Shown in pieces: positions 1 to 9,197 of a stretch of 64,000 nt of DNA. The translations under genes were made by a program, and so were the position numbers. The stretch lies in the NCBI RefSeq assembly GCF_024494595.1, contig NZ_JANHDI010000002.1:62001-126000 (forward strand). The letters run 5' to 3'. The notes below the pieces were generated by a model, which worked only from the letters and a program-made list of their open reading frames with translations, was not told where the DNA came from and ran no database searches. This stretch comes from Halobellus rarus. GTDB lineage: Archaea > Halobacteriota > Halobacteria > Halobacteriales > Haloferacaceae. Every line of letters starts with the position of its first letter. Within the stretch, counting starts at the first letter, position 1.

Positions 1-1025
1 AACTTGAAGCCGGGGTTGCGCTCGTCGCGGTCGTCGAGTTCGACGCGGACGCCCGCGTCTTCGAGGTCCTCGGTGATGCCCTCGGCGTATTCTAAGACCT
101 CCTCCTTCGTGTCGGCCTGCCAGATCGGTACCACGACGATCTGTTCGGGGGCGATCGCCGGCGGCAACACGAGGCCCTGATCGTCCGAGTGCGTCATAAT
201 GAGCGCGCCGATCGCGCGCCAGGAGAGCCCCCAGGAGGTGGTGTGCGCGATCTGGGACTCCTCGTCCTCGTCGGTGTAGGTGATGTCGAACGCCTCCGCG
301 AACGAGGTCCCGAGGTAGTGGGAGGTCGCCCCCTGGACGGACTTGCCGTCCGGCATCAGCGCCTCGACGGTCGTCGTCGTGTCCGCGCCGGGGAACTTGT
401 CGTGTTCGGGCTTCGCGCCTCGCAGGACGGGCATCGCGAGCAGGTCCTCGTAGGTCGCCTCGTACTGGTCGAGGCGACGCATCGTCTCCGCCCACGCGTC
501 CTCGCGGGTCGCGTGGGCGGTGTGACCCTCCTGCCAGAGGAACTCCTTCGTCCGGAAGAACGGCTTCGTCTCGGTCGCCTCCCAACGCACGACCGAGGCC
601 CACTGGTTCACTCGCAGCGGGAGGTCGCGGTGGCTGCGGACCCACTGGGAGATGTACGGCGTGATGATCGACTCCGACGTCGGCCGGACGGCGAGTCGCT
701 CCTCTAACTCCTGGTTACCCGCGGTCTCGACCCACGCGACCTCGGGGTCGAACCCCTCGACGATGTCCTTCTCGCGTTCGAGGTAGCTTTCCGGGATGAA
801 AAGGGGAAAGTAGGCGTTCTGGACGCCCGTGTCCTTGAACAAGGAATCCAAATGGCCCTGGATGCGCTCCCACAGTTCGTACGCCCGGGGTCGCGTGACG
901 ATGAACCCGCTCATCCCCTCGGGCGCGTAGTTCGCGAGGTTGGCCTTCTGGACCACCTCGGCGTACCACTCGCCGGTGTTGTACTCCTTCGACTCGGTGA
1001 TGCCGAGTTCCTGCTCGTCGCTCAT
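1..1025 (-). CDS. proS: Prolyl-tRNA synthetase (partial, N-terminal part)
   Basis: Charges tRNA-Pro with proline in the cytoplasm. The reading frame starts at the ATG at 1023-1025 and runs off the window start, so about 341 N-terminal residues are visible and the C-terminal part is missing. Visible class II features include FPLFIPESYL near the start, the RPTSESII proline-binding loop, the block FFRTKEFLWQEGHTAH and the motif-3-side region GLVLPPAIAPEQIVVVPIW followed by the start of the anticodon-binding domain. The sequence is of the archaeal/eukaryotic ProRS type, lacking the bacterial insertion domain in the part visible. Identification is firm; only the end is unknown. Confidence 0.96.
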   Translation of the reverse strand, partial: MSDEQELGITESKEYNTGEWYAEVVQKANLANYAPEGMSGFIVTRPRAYELWERIQGHLDSLFKDTGVQNAYFPLFIPESYLEREKDIVEGFDPEVAWVETAGNQELEERLAVRPTSESIITPYISQWVRSHRDLPLRVNQWASVVRWEATETKPFFRTKEFLWQEGHTAHATREDAWAETMRRLDQYEATYEDLLAMPVLRGAKPEHDKFPGADTTTTVEALMPDGKSVQGATSHYLGTSFAEAFDITYTDEDEESQIAHTTSWGLSWRAIGALIMTHSDDQGLVLPPAIAPEQIVVVPIWQADTKEEVLEYAEGITEDLEDAGVRVELDDRDERNPGFK

Positions 1026-1100
1026 TACGTGTTTCGAGCCCCAGGGCGGTCTTAAATCTCCTGAAGCGACCCGGTACTCGGTTGGCTCACCGGGAACCGC

Positions 1101-1592
1101 TCAGCGGGTCCGGTCGGGATCGACCGCGAACGGGCTTTCGGTCTCCTGCCACTTCCATCCGGGGAGCCGCGTCTGAAACCCCGCCGCCAGCGCCGCGTCG
1201 AGGTCGTCGATGCCGGCACCGCCCTCGCTGTGCGTCGTCACGTCCGCGAAGTGGAACGTCGCCTGCGCGAGCAGCGACAGCGGCGTCCCGCCGGCGATGG
1301 TGGCCGCGAGTTCCCGGCCGAGCACCTCGTCGACGACGAATCCGGGGTAGTCGCCGGTGACGTCCAAGCCCCGGAGCAGCGCGACGTACGCGGCCGCGTT
1401 GACGGCGACGTCGCCGTCTGAAAAGACCGTCGCGACCTCCTCGCGGTAGGCCCCCGTCGACACGGGGCCGACCTCCGTCTCGAACAGCTCGCCCAGTCGC
1501 GTCCGCGTCTCGTTGATGATCGGAACGACCTCGTCTGCCCGGTCTTGGACCCACGCTGCCTCGCTCGCGACGCGTTCGGGAGTGACCTCCAT
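1101..1592 (-). CDS. Conserved haloarchaeal hypothetical protein
   Basis: A protein of 163 residues starting at MEVTPERV; a GTG four codons upstream (1602-1604, MSVRMEV) is the alternative start. A TATA-like box at 1633-1641 on this strand predicts transcription from about 1608, which would fit a leaderless GTG start equally well. It is acidic, rich in Ala, Val and Asp, has no signal peptide or membrane segment, and I recognise no catalytic motif. It sits directly upstream of proS on the same strand (75 bases apart), so the two may be cotranscribed. Codon use matches the surrounding chromosome, which supports a real gene. Function unknown. Confidence 0.75.
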   Translation of the reverse strand: MEVTPERVASEAAWVQDRADEVVPIINETRTRLGELFETEVGPVSTGAYREEVATVFSDGDVAVNAAAYVALLRGLDVTGDYPGFVVDEVLGRELAATIAGGTPLSLLAQATFHFADVTTHSEGGAGIDDLDAALAAGFQTRLPGWKWQETESPFAVDPDRTR

Positions 1593-1632
1593 ACGGACGC
1601 TCACGCGCCGTCGGGGTTTCGGCTTTGCGAAG

Positions 1633-1641
1633 GCTTTTATA
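1633..1641 (-). promoter_or_regulatory. TATA-like element upstream of the 1101-1592 gene
   Basis: On the minus strand the sequence reads GTATAAAAG, a good archaeal TATA box. About 26 bases downstream puts the transcript start near 1608, immediately before the candidate start codons at 1604 and 1592. Seen in sequence; activity is inferred. Confidence 0.45.
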
Positions 1642-1854
1642 CGCAGGCGGAACTACTTCGCTCCAAGCGGGTTCTCCCTGCCTCTCAGCGGCCAGGACCG
1701 CAGACATAGTCGTTCACTACGCACTACGTTCGCCCTATGCTCTCTCACCGTCCCCTCGCGTCGACGGAATGGTCGTCCTGTCGGGTCCGCTGGGAGGACT
1801 GGGTACCCCGACCAATCAGCTGTCGTCGTCGATCACGACGGGACGCTCTCAGTT

Positions 1855-3771
1855 ATGAGTTCAGTAGACACGCAACTTGAGGAGTTGAAAGCAGAGATCA
1901 AATCGGAGTTGCCGGCCGACATCTCGGTGTCGGACGTCACCTACGAGGGCCCGGAACTGGTCATCTACACGCGCGATCCGAAGCGGTTCGCCCGGAACGG
2001 GGACCTGATTCGCGACCTCGCGGGCACGCTCCGCAAACGAATCACCGTCCGTCCGGACCCCGTGGCGCTGTCGCCGCCCGAGCGGGCCAGAGAACGGATC
2101 CGCGAAGTGATCCCCGAAGAGGCGGGCGTCACCGATCTCGACTTCCACGAGGATACCGGGGAGGTCGTCATTCAGGCCGACAAGCCGGGGGTGGTGATCG
2201 GACGCAACGGCGCGACCCTCCGAGAGATCACCCGGGAGGTCGGCTGGACGCCCGAGGTGGTTCGAACCCCGCCGATCGAATCCTCGACGGTGTCGAACGT
2301 CCGTGACTTCCTCAAGCAGGAGCGCGAGGACCGCCGACAGATCCTCGAACGCGTCGGTCGACAGATCCACCGAGAGGAACTCGCCAACGAACAGTGGGTT
2401 CGGATCACGATGCTCGGCTCCTGCCGGGAGGTCGGACGCTCGTCGTTCATCCTCTCGACGGCCGAGACGCGGATCCTGGTCGACTGCGGCGAGAAGCCGG
2501 GGACCGGCGAGTCGCCGTATATGGACATCCCGGAGGCACTCGGTGCCGGTGCGAACTCGCTCGATGCGGTCGTGCTCACCCACGCGCACCTGGATCACTC
2601 CGCGCTGATTCCCCTGCTCTACAAGCACGGATACGACGGTCCGGTCTACACGACGGAACCGACGCGGGACCTGATGGGGCTGCTCCAACTCGATTACCTC
2701 GACGTGGAGCGCAAGGAAGGACGGTCGCCCCCGTACGACCCGGAGATGGTCCGCGAGGCGATCAAACACGCCATCCCGATCGAGTACGGCGACGTCACCG
2801 ACATCGCGCCCGACGTCAAGTTGACCCTCCACAACGCCGGACACGCCCTGGGATCGGCTATCGCGCACTTCCACATCGGCGACGGTCTCTACAACGTGGC
2901 CTTCTCCGGCGACATCCACTACGGGGAGACGCGACTGTTCGACGGCGCGGTCAACGACTTCCCGCGCGTCGAGACGCTCGTGCTGGAGTCGACCTACGGC
3001 GGCCGAAACGACTACCAGACCGACCAGGAGGACTCGGAGCGAAAGCTGGTCGAGGCGATCAACGAGACGCACGACCGCGGCGGAACGGTCGTCGTCCCGA
3101 CCTCCGCGGTCGGCCGCTCACAGGAACTGATGCTCGTTCTCGAAGAGGCGATGCGCGAGGGGGAGATCCCGGAGATGCCTGTTCACCTCGACGGGATGAT
3201 CTGGGAGGCGACGGCGGTCCACACGACGTACCCCGAGTACCTCCGCTCGGACCTCCGCGACCGCATCTTCGGCGAGGAGGAGAACCCGTTCCTCGCGGAC
3301 GCGTTCTCGCAGGTCGACGGGGGCGACGACGTTCGCCGGGAGATCGCCGAGGGTGACCCCGCCATCGTCCTCTCGCCCTCCGAGATGGTCACGAGCGGAC
3401 CGATCACGTCTTGGCTCCGCCACGCCGGCCCCGACCCCGACTCGCGGCTCGTCTTCGTCGACTACCAGGCGCAGGGCACGCTCGGCCGCCGCATCCAGAA
3501 CGGTCTGAGGGAGGTCCCAATCGACGACGGCGTCGGGCGCTCGGAGACGGTGCAACTGGCGATGGACGTGGACACGCTCGACGGGTTCTCCGGGCACGCC
3601 GACCGACAGGGCCTCGAGAACTTCGTGAAGACGATGAACCCCCGTCCCGAGAAGATCCTGTGTGTCGACGGCGACGAACGAGCCGTCCAGGACCTCTCGT
3701 CCGGACTGTACCACGAGTACCACCTCCGGACGTTCACCCCGAAGAACCTCGAGACGTTCCGGTTCCGCTGA
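1855..3771 (+). CDS. fttA: Archaeal termination factor FttA / aCPSF1 (KH-metallo-beta-lactamase RNase)
   Basis: A 638-residue beta-CASP ribonuclease, the archaeal homologue of CPSF73, known as the factor that ends transcription by cleaving nascent RNA. Residues 1 to about 145 form the two KH domains, with the GRNG loop at 116-119. The metallo-beta-lactamase domain begins near 185, with the zinc-binding HAHLDH at 243-248; later metal ligands are seen in NAGHALGS, FSGDIHYG and the C-terminal SGHADRQ motif of the beta-CASP region. The frame is open well upstream, but the ATG at 1855 (MSSVDTQLEE) is the family start; the upstream extension is non-coding in character. A T-rich run lies about 15 bases past the stop. 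Confidence 0.97.
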   Translation: MSSVDTQLEELKAEIKSELPADISVSDVTYEGPELVIYTRDPKRFARNGDLIRDLAGTLRKRITVRPDPVALSPPERARERIREVIPEEAGVTDLDFHEDTGEVVIQADKPGVVIGRNGATLREITREVGWTPEVVRTPPIESSTVSNVRDFLKQEREDRRQILERVGRQIHREELANEQWVRITMLGSCREVGRSSFILSTAETRILVDCGEKPGTGESPYMDIPEALGAGANSLDAVVLTHAHLDHSALIPLLYKHGYDGPVYTTEPTRDLMGLLQLDYLDVERKEGRSPPYDPEMVREAIKHAIPIEYGDVTDIAPDVKLTLHNAGHALGSAIAHFHIGDGLYNVAFSGDIHYGETRLFDGAVNDFPRVETLVLESTYGGRNDYQTDQEDSERKLVEAINETHDRGGTVVVPTSAVGRSQELMLVLEEAMREGEIPEMPVHLDGMIWEATAVHTTYPEYLRSDLRDRIFGEEENPFLADAFSQVDGGDDVRREIAEGDPAIVLSPSEMVTSGPITSWLRHAGPDPDSRLVFVDYQAQGTLGRRIQNGLREVPIDDGVGRSETVQLAMDVDTLDGFSGHADRQGLENFVKTMNPRPEKILCVDGDERAVQDLSSGLYHEYHLRTFTPKNLETFRFR

Positions 3772-3868
3772 TCCGGCCGCTCGCGTCGTTTTTGTGCGCC
3801 ATTGAGACACCGACGGACATTCTCACCCCCGACGAAGCTTCTTACCCGAGTGCGACGACAGTAGCCGT

Positions 3869-4267
3869 ATGCGCCTCGCGCTGATCGCCCACGACGAGAA
3901 GAAGCCCGACATCATCGAGTTCACGAGGAGCAGACTCGACGACCTCGAACGGTTCGACCTGATGGCGACGGGGACGACCGGAAAGCGACTGCGGGAGTCG
4001 ACCGGCCTCGACATCGAACGGAAGCAGTCCGGCCCGCTCGGCGGCGACATGCAGATCGGCGCGGAGATCGCCGACGGGAACTGCGACGGCGTCATCTTCC
4101 TTCGGGATCCGCTGACTGCGCAGCCACACGAACCGGACATCAGCGCCCTGCTTCGCCTCTGCGACGTCCACTCGATCCCGCTGGCGACGAACCTCGCCAG
4201 CGCCGACGCCGTCCTCGACGAACTCGTGCGCGTCCTCGACGGCGAAGATCGGCCGGAGTCTCACTAG
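3869..4267 (+). CDS. mgsA: Methylglyoxal synthase
   Basis: Converts dihydroxyacetone phosphate to methylglyoxal and phosphate, a bypass of lower glycolysis. At 132 residues it is the usual family length for a single MGS-like domain. Visible signature elements are [12 protein letters not shown] at the N terminus, the phosphate-binding GTTGKRL, the [12 protein letters not shown] segment carrying the catalytic aspartate, and [14 protein letters not shown]. The ATG at 3869 is the only sensible start, about 100 bases after fttA on the same strand. The role is well supported by family resemblance; carbon source or control cannot be read from the sequence. Confidence 0.95.
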   Translation: MRLALIAHDEKKPDIIEFTRSRLDDLERFDLMATGTTGKRLRESTGLDIERKQSGPLGGDMQIGAEIADGNCDGVIFLRDPLTAQPHEPDISALLRLCDVHSIPLATNLASADAVLDELVRVLDGEDRPESH

Positions 4268-4388
4268 ACACTCATCGACGACGGCCGATCGGAGTCCCGT
4301 GAGATCCCGAACGGGGACGGACAGCGAGAGTCTCAGCGTTGAGAATTTCGCCGCGGGACTTAATCCGGTGACGTCGAAACGGTCGGTT

Positions 4389-4880
4389 ATGGGACGCCGC
4401 AGCGGTACGCCAGTCTTCGTCCGGCTCCTCGTCGTCGCCCTCGTCTGTTCGGTCGTCGTCGCCGTCGCCGCTGTTCCGCCGGCGGCGGCGCAGTCGGGCG
4501 ACACCGACGGTAGCGGATCCGCCGCGGAAACCGACGAGCGGCGCTGCTTTCCCGCCGACGGACACGACCTCACGGTCGGCGACGGCAACCCGCACATCAA
4601 CGTGACCGTGCACACCTCGCTGTTCACGGACCCGTCGCCGCCGAGCGCGCTCGGTCTGGAAGCCCGCGGCGTCGCGCTCGACAGCGACGTGATCGGACTC
4701 CGGACCGGCGTCCTCTTCGAGGGGGTTCCCGAGGAGGCGTCGACGGAAGCCGTCTGGAACTCCTTCGTGATCCTCTTCGACTACCGGTTCTCGCTGCCGA
4801 TGTTCTCCGACTCCGTCGACGACTCGACGTACGAACCGACCGGCGGCCCCGTCTCCGGGGTCGAGACCCGAGGCTGCTGA
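4389..4880 (+). CDS. Secreted or surface hypothetical protein with signal peptide
   Basis: A 163-residue protein starting at MGRRSGTPVF; an open frame extends 30 codons further upstream (to 4299) but lacks protein character before this ATG. Residues 9-35 form a basic-then-hydrophobic export signal ending in PPAAAQSG, typical of Sec cleavage. The mature part has two cysteines (in RRCFP and the C-terminal RGC), which could pair outside the cell, and no second clear membrane span. No known domain recognised. It runs convergently toward the ABC exporter operon. Function unknown. Confidence 0.72.
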   Translation: MGRRSGTPVFVRLLVVALVCSVVVAVAAVPPAAAQSGDTDGSGSAAETDERRCFPADGHDLTVGDGNPHINVTVHTSLFTDPSPPSALGLEARGVALDSDVIGLRTGVLFEGVPEEASTEAVWNSFVILFDYRFSLPMFSDSVDDSTYEPTGGPVSGVETRGC

Positions 4881-4968
4881 TTCCGACCGACTTCGCTGAT
4901 TCCGACCGGATCCGGCTGAAGACGTCGCGATACGAGACTCCCGACTCGGTCGCGACCCACGACCGATC

Positions 4969-6111
4969 TCACCCCCTGAGCGCCTCGACCGGCGGGTCGT
5001 TCGCCGCCTTCCAGGCGGGGTAGATGCCGCTCAACACGCTCGCCGTCACGGCGAACCCGAACCCGAGCAGGAGGTACCGCACGCTCGGCCACCCGAAGAC
5101 GAGCAGCGGGTCCCCGGACAGCGCCTGGAATATGACCAGGCCGACACCGAGCGAGGCGACCGCGCCGACGACGCCGCCGACCACGCCGAGGAACGCGGCT
5201 TCGGCGAGTATCATCCGCAGCACCTCGCCGCGTCTGATCCCCACCGCGCGGAGCACGCCGATCTCGCCGCGCCGCTCGATCGTGCTCATCAGCATCACGT
5301 TGAGGATCGCGACGCTGGCGACGACGAGAGAGATGGAACCGATTCCCAGGAGCGCGAGGTTGAGGGTGTTCAGGAACGAGTCGATGCTCTCCTGGGTGCT
5401 CGCGAAACTGGTGACGCTCAGCACATCGTCGTTGCCTTCGTTGAACCGCGTTTCGAGCCGATCGGCGATCGCCTGGGCCTCGTCGCCGTCGGCGGCGACG
5501 ACCGTGACCGTGTCGTAGTGCTCCTGCTCTGCGAGCGCGGACAGCGGGACCACGAGTTCGCTCCCGCCGCCGAATCCGGTGGAGGACTCGACCAGCCCCC
5601 GGACGCGGTAGAGCCGCCCGTCGTACTCGACGGGATCGCCGAGTTCGATCCCGAGGCGTTCGGCCGTACCGCCGGTGAGAAGCGCCCCCGACTCCAACCG
5701 ATCGGGGCTGTCCCCGGCAGAGACCGTGTACAGCGCGCTCGCCTGTCTCACCGCGGTCACACGCACGAACGCCTCGGTGCCGTCACGCGCCGAGAGCGTC
5801 GTCGCGTTCGACTTCTGCGGGACGACGGCGGCGTCGCCCGCGAGGCTCCGGATCTCCTCGACCTGATCGTCGGTCACGCCGTCGGCCGTGCTGTCGGGAC
5901 CCGCGGAGATCGACACCTCGTTCGTGAGGCTGCCGAGGTCGGTCGTCGCCTGCTGCTGGAGGGCGACGCCCGCGATCCCGAGCGAGGAGATGGCGACCAC
6001 GCCGATGATGATCCCGAGCGCCGCGAGCGCCGTCCGGACGCGGTTGCGGCCGAGGTTCCGCCAGGCCATCTGGACGCTGGGGAACCGCCACAGCAGGTCG
6101 GTGACGCTCAC
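4969..6111 (-). CDS. ABC transporter permease, MacB/FtsX type
   Basis: A 380-residue permease of the MacB/LolC/FtsX class. One membrane helix lies near residues 25-47 (ALAALGIIIGVVAISSLGIA), followed by a large extracytoplasmic MacB-PCD-like domain of about 190 residues and three helices in the last third (around 255-280, 305-330 and 345-365). This four-span arrangement is typical of mechanotransmission ABC systems rather than importers. Its ATG overlaps the stop of the ATPase gene by four bases, so the two are translationally coupled. It is the last gene of a three-gene operon with the ATPase and a CARDB-type surface protein. Substrate unknown. Confidence 0.9.
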   Translation of the reverse strand: MSVTDLLWRFPSVQMAWRNLGRNRVRTALAALGIIIGVVAISSLGIAGVALQQQATTDLGSLTNEVSISAGPDSTADGVTDDQVEEIRSLAGDAAVVPQKSNATTLSARDGTEAFVRVTAVRQASALYTVSAGDSPDRLESGALLTGGTAERLGIELGDPVEYDGRLYRVRGLVESSTGFGGGSELVVPLSALAEQEHYDTVTVVAADGDEAQAIADRLETRFNEGNDDVLSVTSFASTQESIDSFLNTLNLALLGIGSISLVVASVAILNVMLMSTIERRGEIGVLRAVGIRRGEVLRMILAEAAFLGVVGGVVGAVASLGVGLVIFQALSGDPLLVFGWPSVRYLLLGFGFAVTASVLSGIYPAWKAANDPPVEALRG

Positions 6112-6782
6112 TCCTGGATCACCCCGTCGACGAGGTGGACGACCCGGTCGGTGTACTCGAGTAGCTGTTCGTCGTGGGTCACCGCGACGATGGCGATTCC
6201 CTCCTCCTCTTTGAGCCGCGTCAGTTCGTCGAGGATCGTCCGCCCGGTGTCCTGATCCAGGTTCCCGGTCGGTTCGTCCGCGAGCAGGATCTTCGGCTCG
6301 TTGATCAGCGCCCGCGCGATGGCGACGCGCTGCTGCTGCCCGCCGGAGAGCTGATTCGGCGTGTGATCCAGCCTGTCACCGAGGCCCACCCGTTGCAGCA
6401 GATCCACCGCGCGGTCGCGACGGTCCCGCGAGGTGTCCCACATCGACGGGAGTTCCACGTTCTCGGTCGCGGTCAGCATCGGCAGCAGGTGAAACGCCTG
6501 GAAGACGAAGCCGATCCCGGAGCGACGCTCCTCGGTGAGTTCGTCCTCGGTGAAGTCCGTCACGTCGCGGCCGTCGACCCTGACGGTCCCCTCGGTCGGG
6601 GTATCGAGCAGTCCGACCAGGTTGAGCATCGTGCTCTTGCCCGACCCGGAGGGGCCGATCACCGTGACCATCTCGCCGCGCTCGGCGGCGAAGTCGACCC
6701 CCTTCAGCGCCTCGATGGTCTCCTCGCCGCTCTGGTACCGCTTCACCGCGTCTTCGAGTTCGACGACCGTCATCTTCGCCAT
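6108..6782 (-). CDS. ABC transporter ATP-binding protein, MacB/LolD type
   Basis: A 224-residue ATPase partner of the FtsX-like permease. It has Walker [10 protein letters not shown], the ABC signature LSGGQQQR, Walker [13 protein letters not shown], and a switch histidine in VTHDEQ. These are hallmarks of the LolD/MacB ATPase group. Start [10 protein letters not shown] overlaps the end of the upstream CARDB-protein gene by 13 bases, and its own stop overlaps the permease start. The arrangement predicts a fixed-ratio complex at the membrane. Substrate unknown. Confidence 0.95.
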   Translation of the reverse strand: MAKMTVVELEDAVKRYQSGEETIEALKGVDFAAERGEMVTVIGPSGSGKSTMLNLVGLLDTPTEGTVRVDGRDVTDFTEDELTEERRSGIGFVFQAFHLLPMLTATENVELPSMWDTSRDRRDRAVDLLQRVGLGDRLDHTPNQLSGGQQQRVAIARALINEPKILLADEPTGNLDQDTGRTILDELTRLKEEEGIAIVAVTHDEQLLEYTDRVVHLVDGVIQE

Positions 6783-7957
6783 CGGTAGACGCCGACGCCG
6801 ACCAGGAGGACGACGACCACACCGGCGCCGATGAGCGTCAGCGGGAGGCCGCCGGAGCCGCCGGCGTCGCTTCCGGGTTGCCGCCCTCCGCTCCCTGCCG
6901 CCGAATCGGCGCCGCCCGACAGCGAATCCTCGTCGAGCGAGATCCGCTGTGTCGTCGTTACGCGCTCGTTGTCGACGATGTACGTGATCTCGACGGGCAC
7001 CGCCGACGCGTTCTGATCGGCCGCCGCCGTCAGCTCGAACGTCGCGAACTCGCTGGCGTCGATCGCCCCGATGAAGTACTCCCCAGAGGGCGACACCGGG
7101 CGCACGCCGTCGGCCTCGCCGACGCTCACGAGGACCGATCGGGCGTCGGTGCCGCCGAGGTTCGCGGCGTCGCCGGATATCGTCACTCCGGAACCGCTTC
7201 GCACGGCCTCGATGGCGGTGAGCCGGATCTCGCCCGGAATCTCGGTCTGATCGTCCAGATCGACCGATATCTCCGTCTCGTGGCTCTCGCCGGCCGCGTC
7301 GTAGGTGGCGACGAACCGGACGGTCTCCGAGGCGTAGTCGCCGGTGTCGAAGGTGGTCGTTCGGTTCGACTCGGGCGCGACGTCGAACAGGAAGTTCCGC
7401 GCGACGACCTCACCATCGACGCGGGCGGCGATGTCGACGTCGGAGAGGTCGGCGTTACCGAAGTTCGTTAGCGATACCGACGTCGTTTCCCCGTCCGCGT
7501 CCGTCCGCGAGGACAGTTCCGCTCGCACGGTGGGTTCAGTCACGTCGACGTAGAGCGGGTACGTGTAGCGATGGAATTCGTCGTCCCTGTCCTGGACGAC
7601 GACGTAGACACTGAGCCGCTTCTCGCCCGCTGTCTCGAACGTGGTCGAGACGGGGACCGACAGCGACCCGCCGGGGGATATCGCCCCGACGTCTTCGACG
7701 CGGGCGTACTCGTCGGTGGTTCCGGTCCTTCGGACGTAGACGTCGCGGACCTCGACGGTCGTGTCGCTGTTCTCCAGGTTCGAGATCGTCGCGTCGATGG
7801 TGACTCGTTCACCGGTGTTGGGATCCTCGGGGGAGATAGACACCGAGGAGAGCTGTACGGCCGGATTCGCCGCCGTCGCGGTCATCCCGACGGCTCCGAC
7901 ACCGCTCAGGAGGACGAGGAGGGCGACGAGCAGTCGGGTCGAGAGGGACCAGTTCAC
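6770..7957 (-). CDS. CARDB-type extracellular protein with C-terminal membrane anchor, ABC-linked
   Basis: A 395-residue protein with an N-terminal signal (about residues 1-29), several beta-rich extracellular segments resembling CARDB/COG1361 repeats (for example STVSIS-like strands with ERVTIDATISN and GNADLSDVDIAARV), a Ser/Gly-rich linker near 345-368, and one C-terminal helix (LPLTLIGAGVVVVLLVG) before a short basic tail. It begins the operon with the ATPase and FtsX-like permease. By position it stands where bacterial systems place the MacA adaptor, so it may be the extracellular partner; that is inference. Domain assignment rests on composition and pattern. Confidence 0.82.
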   Translation of the reverse strand: MNWSLSTRLLVALLVLLSGVGAVGMTATAANPAVQLSSVSISPEDPNTGERVTIDATISNLENSDTTVEVRDVYVRRTGTTDEYARVEDVGAISPGGSLSVPVSTTFETAGEKRLSVYVVVQDRDDEFHRYTYPLYVDVTEPTVRAELSSRTDADGETTSVSLTNFGNADLSDVDIAARVDGEVVARNFLFDVAPESNRTTTFDTGDYASETVRFVATYDAAGESHETEISVDLDDQTEIPGEIRLTAIEAVRSGSGVTISGDAANLGGTDARSVLVSVGEADGVRPVSPSGEYFIGAIDASEFATFELTAAADQNASAVPVEITYIVDNERVTTTQRISLDEDSLSGGADSAAGSGGRQPGSDAGGSGGLPLTLIGAGVVVVLLVGVGVYRWRR

Positions 7958-8084
7958 AGACCGACATACACGTCGGTGACACTAAACGATAGCGTCGGGC
8001 GCGGATCCCGGACGATTCCTCGAAGCTGTGGCCGGTTCGACGACGCGAGCGGTTTTATTAGCATTCACCGCGGGTGATCGAGGT

Positions 8085-8582
8085 ATGGTCGTATCGCGGT
8101 ACACGCACGTCAGTATCGTCGCGGCGGATCTCGAGGAGTCGGTCGGTTTCTACGAGTCCGTCTTCGGGATGGAGCGGATACCGACTCCGGCGTTCGACGA
8201 ACGGATTCAGTGGCTGGAGTGTGGTGACAAACAGTTACACATCGTCGAACGCGACGACGAGCCGCCCGCGTTCAACCACCACGCGCTCCACGTCGACGAC
8301 TTCGAGGCGGTCTACGGGGCGATCCGCGAGCACGACAGCGCCGAATTCGAGGTCCTCCCCCAGATCGAGACCGCCTTCGTCGACGGCGAGCCGCCGGTCT
8401 ACGTGCTCCCCTCTGGAGAGGTCCAGTGCTACGTCCGGGACCCCGCGGGGAACCTCGTGGAGGTGAACGCGCCCGACGCCGACGCGCTCGACGAGTCGGC
8501 CGTCCGGAACTTGATCGAGCGGGCCGACGTCGAGTGGCCCAGCGGGGACGACGAGCCGGCACCGATCTATCTGGACGAATGA
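8085..8582 (+). CDS. VOC family protein (glyoxalase/dioxygenase fold)
   Basis: A 165-residue vicinal-oxygen-chelate protein. The N-terminal half reads RYTHVSIVAADLEESVGFYESVFGM in pattern, with a metal-ligand histidine in YTHVSI, and the second module has NHHALHVDDF and ends with CYVRDPAGNLVEVNAPD, which carries the usual C-terminal glutamate. The ATG at 8085 gives the standard VOC start; the open frame upstream is not conserved-looking. Likely metal-dependent enzyme acting on a small molecule, substrate not deducible. A lactoylglutathione lyase label would be too specific because haloarchaea use other thiols. Confidence 0.88.
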   Translation: MVVSRYTHVSIVAADLEESVGFYESVFGMERIPTPAFDERIQWLECGDKQLHIVERDDEPPAFNHHALHVDDFEAVYGAIREHDSAEFEVLPQIETAFVDGEPPVYVLPSGEVQCYVRDPAGNLVEVNAPDADALDESAVRNLIERADVEWPSGDDEPAPIYLDE

Positions 8583-8624
8583 TCGTGGCGCACTCGGAAA
8601 CGACGTCTCACGCGATCACCGCCG

Positions 8625-9107
8625 TCACTGACTGTCGCTGATTGCTTGTGCGAAGCTCCGGTCTTCGAGCTGAATGTTGAACACCGGGTCCTGCTGGAAA
8701 CCGCCCTCGCGCATCGCCCCGATGAGATCGCGCGAGAGCTGGAAGCTCTGCACCTCTCGACCGCTGAAGTAGATGAAGATCGGATGGTCGCTCGGGGCCT
8801 GGAACGCCCCGACCTCCCGGAGTGCGTCGACCAGTCGTTCCGCCGCCGCCGTGGTGAGGACGATCTCTACGACGTACATATCCCGACGCTCGCGTGGGTT
8901 CCCGGTGCTGGCGATGCCGTCGTTCTCGACCGCCGTTCGGAGCGTCCCGCCCTCGTCGGCGTAGCGGATTTCGAGACCGCCGTCGTCGGTCTCCGCGCCG
9001 TTGCCACCGGCTTCCGTTCCTCCCTGTCCGGATCCCGTCTCCGTGAGACGGAGACAGCCGGAGGTGGCGCCCGTGACCAACAGAACCAGCCAACGGCGAC
9101 GTTGCAT
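8625..9107 (-). CDS. Putative lipoprotein with SecD-P1-like domain
   Basis: A 160-residue exported protein. It opens with basic residues and a short hydrophobic stretch ending in a lipobox-like ATSGC (cysteine 18), followed by a Gly/Glu-rich linker. The C-terminal 90 residues (from about YVVEIVLTTAAAERL through FIYFSGREVQSF) resemble in pattern the head part of the SecD P1 periplasmic domain: a strand-helix start, a strand with a GREV-type turn and a final amphipathic stretch. That resemblance is my reading, not a confirmed match. It lies convergent to the VOC gene. Function unknown. Confidence 0.68.
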   Translation of the reverse strand: MQRRRWLVLLVTGATSGCLRLTETGSGQGGTEAGGNGAETDDGGLEIRYADEGGTLRTAVENDGIASTGNPRERRDMYVVEIVLTTAAAERLVDALREVGAFQAPSDHPIFIYFSGREVQSFQLSRDLIGAMREGGFQQDPVFNIQLEDRSFAQAISDSQ

Positions 9108-9197
9108 AGCTGATATCCGATCGGTGAACTGTAGTAAATCTGTCGGCCTCGGGGAACCGACTCCCGGGAGATCGGTTCGGTCTCGCGCCGGCGCGGT

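Noticed and set aside
1513-1854. N-terminal extension of the FttA frame
   Set aside because: The extension covers the promoter and start region of the divergent gene and is not like KH-domain proteins; the family start is MSSVDTQLEE.
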